Of a DNA stretch of 40,404 nt, positions 39,419 through 40,404 are shown in pieces. How positions within the stretch are numbered: the stretch's first letter is position 1; each line of letters begins with the position of its first letter. Made by a program: the position numbers and the translations under genes. The stretch comes from Myxococcales bacterium. Its GTDB lineage: Bacteria; Myxococcota; Polyangia; Polyangiales; Polyangiaceae. The notes below the pieces were generated by a model. That model had not been told where the DNA came from. It did not search any database and saw nothing but the letters and a program-made list of their open reading frames with translations. The DNA is taken from assembly GCA_003151595.1 (NCBI GenBank), contig PLXW01000036.1:1-40404 (forward strand). The letters are read 5' to 3'.

Positions 39419-39831
39419 CAGATCCCCATCACCTTCACGATCACGCGCTTGTCCCTCTGTCCGTCGAACTCGGCGTAGAACACGCGCTGCCACGGACCGA
39501 AATCGAGCTTCCCGTCGGTCACGGGGAGGATGCACTCGTGGTGCACGAGGAGCGACTTCAGGTGCGCGTCGCCGTTGTCCTCGCCGGTCTTGTGGTGCTC
39601 GTAGTCGGCGCGGCGCGGCGCCAGCTCTTCCAGCCATTTCCAGATATCGCGATGAAGGCCGGTCTCGTCGTCGTTCACGAACACCCCAGCCGTGATGTGC
39701 ATCGCGCTCACGAGCACGAATCCCTCGCGAATCCCGCTGCGCGCGAGGATCTGCTCGACCACGGGGGTGATCGGGACGAGCTCGCGGCGGCTCTTGGTAT
39801 GGAAGGTGAGGTATTCGGTGTGGGCTCGCAT
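39418..39831 (-). CDS. yjbQ: YjbQ/UPF0047 family protein (137 aa)
   Basis: A complete member of the YjbQ family: [15 protein letters not shown] at the N-terminus, [15 protein letters not shown] (43-57), [12 protein letters not shown] and [14 protein letters not shown]. The conserved His, Asp and Glu residues in these motifs form the presumed metal site. E. coli YjbQ can replace thiamine phosphate synthase at low level, but the true reaction is unknown. It is cytosolic. It diverges from the radical SAM gene (34 bases between starts) and overlaps the downstream lipoprotein start by one base. Confidence 0.92.
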   Translation of the reverse strand: MRAHTEYLTFHTKSRRELVPITPVVEQILARSGIREGFVLVSAMHITAGVFVNDDETGLHRDIWKWLEELAPRRADYEHHKTGEDNGDAHLKSLLVHHECILPVTDGKLDFGPWQRVFYAEFDGQRDKRVIVKVMGI

Positions 39832-39847
39832 CGTCGGCGCCGACAGG

Positions 39848-39853
39848 TATAGT
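39848..39853 (+). promoter_or_regulatory. -10-like hexamer TATAGT before the radical SAM gene
   Basis: TATAGT ends 12 bases before ATG 39866 in the 34-base divergent gap. The overlapping TATA core also reads as a possible -10 (TATACC) toward yjbQ. This is the best -10 match among the short-leader sites, but no -35 is evident. Confidence 0.4.
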
Positions 39854-39865
39854 CCGGCTCACTCT

Positions 39866-40404
39866 ATGGTGCGAACCCCGCCGAGCGCGACCGTCGTGAG
39901 TCCTCTCCAGCGCGCTACCCGCTTCGCCGAGCACGTGCTCACCCGGAGCGCGCGCGCCGCCTGGCCGCTGGTCGCCAAGTACAACCGCGCCTTCGAGCGC
40001 CCCTCGGTCCATCCGAAGTGGGCCCCCGCGCCGCTCTTGAAGAAGCGCGAGCGGACGTTCCCGCAGCTGGGATGGCCGCGCGAGACCGACTCCTTGTGTC
40101 CGCGGTGCGTGAAGGAAGTGCGCACGTCGATCCTCAGCGGCGAGAAAGACATCCGCACGCTCATCGACGGCAAGCCGGGCGAGATCCGCGCGACCATCCT
40201 GGAGCAGGACGGCGAGCTGCTCATGGTAAAGACGTGCCCCACGCACGGGCGCATCGAAGACGTCATGTCGATCGATCCCGAGTTCACCGGGCGCATCGAG
40301 CGTCTGTATCCGGGGCGCGATTACCTGGCGCCGCTCAGCAAGCTCCGCGATCACGGTTCCTCGAGCGTGAAGTACGGGCGCGGGAGCGTGCTCACGGTCG
40401 ATCT
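39866..40404 (+). CDS. Radical SAM protein, N-terminal part, cut by the window edge
   Basis: 179 codons are visible and the frame is open at the edge. After an N-terminal extension comes PRETDSLCPRCVKEVRTSI (about 75-93), with Cys82 and Cys85. Further on are GEIRATILEQDGELLMVKTCPTHGRIEDV and a DPEFTGRIERLYPG segment. This Cys-rich N-terminal pattern (SLCP-x-C then KTCP-x-HG) precedes the radical SAM core in the MJ0619/tetraether-synthase-like group. The CxxxCxxC cluster motif itself would lie beyond the edge, so the class is inferred from the N-terminal domain only. It diverges from yjbQ. Confidence 0.7.
   Translation, partial: MVRTPPSATVVSPLQRATRFAEHVLTRSARAAWPLVAKYNRAFERPSVHPKWAPAPLLKKRERTFPQLGWPRETDSLCPRCVKEVRTSILSGEKDIRTLIDGKPGEIRATILEQDGELLMVKTCPTHGRIEDVMSIDPEFTGRIERLYPGRDYLAPLSKLRDHGSSSVKYGRGSVLTVD

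Noticed and set aside
1..40404. tRNA, rRNA, riboswitch, CRISPR array, IS element or phage genes
   Set aside because: Reading both strands by eye, I saw no cloverleaf, rRNA segment, transposase or integrase motif. A covariance-model search would be needed to exclude small structured RNAs.

Overview
The window is 40.4 kb of dense, very GC-rich bacterial DNA with third codon positions almost always G or C. I infer Myxococcota, probably the Polyangia/Sorangiineae side. The reasons are many lipoproteins of unknown function, a TIGR02266-type PilZ protein, a DUF4388 regulator with a decayed J domain, and a GldA-GldF-GldG-like ABC locus. No rRNA, tRNA, CRISPR array, insertion sequence or phage gene was seen. 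I found 35 intact or edge-cut protein genes plus the remnants of two more.

Layout. 1-79 is the start of a thymidine kinase running off the left edge. 250-1344 holds small proteins and a lipoprotein. 1396-5406 (minus) holds a large secreted metallopeptidase/propeller/beta-barrel protein and a PilZ protein. 5489-7513 (minus) is a formyltransferase-like enzyme abutting a DHH phosphoesterase. 7652-14286 (plus) holds a GT-C membrane glycosyltransferase, polyphosphate kinase, a 41-residue TatA-like peptide and a receiver/DUF4388/J-like regulator. 14296-16803 (minus) is a ClpA-type unfoldase with a palindromic repeat inserted in frame. 16918-19312 (plus) holds an endoglycoceramidase-like GH5 lipoprotein and a cytochrome P460-like lipoprotein. 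rsmG (minus) then diverges from a tight plus-strand run of AmgK-like sugar kinase, lipoprotein, outer-membrane barrel and GH35 beta-galactosidase (19975-24522). 24512-28799 (minus) holds a lipoprotein, OsmC, an M61-like pseudoprotease and a barrel protein. 28821-30007 (minus) is a succinate dehydrogenase locus in which sdhC is whole but most of sdhA and sdhB is missing. 30062-31999 is an LppC/LpoA-like lipoprotein. 32242-36967 is the four-gene Gld-like ABC operon behind a good sigma70-type promoter. 37015-38064 is leucine dehydrogenase. 38024-39831 (minus) holds a lipoprotein and YjbQ. 39866 to the edge is a radical SAM protein.

How the genes fit together. Much of the content concerns the envelope: lipoproteins, three predicted barrels, peptidoglycan sugar salvage (AmgK), a possible PBP-activator-like protein, two secreted or glycan-acting hydrolases, and an ABC system of the type used for gliding or surface secretion. 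The strongest oddities are the sdhA/sdhB deletion junction, the in-frame palindromic element in the Clp unfoldase, the TatA-like mini-protein, and two enzyme-like proteins that have lost catalytic residues (an M61-like protein and a formyltransferase).
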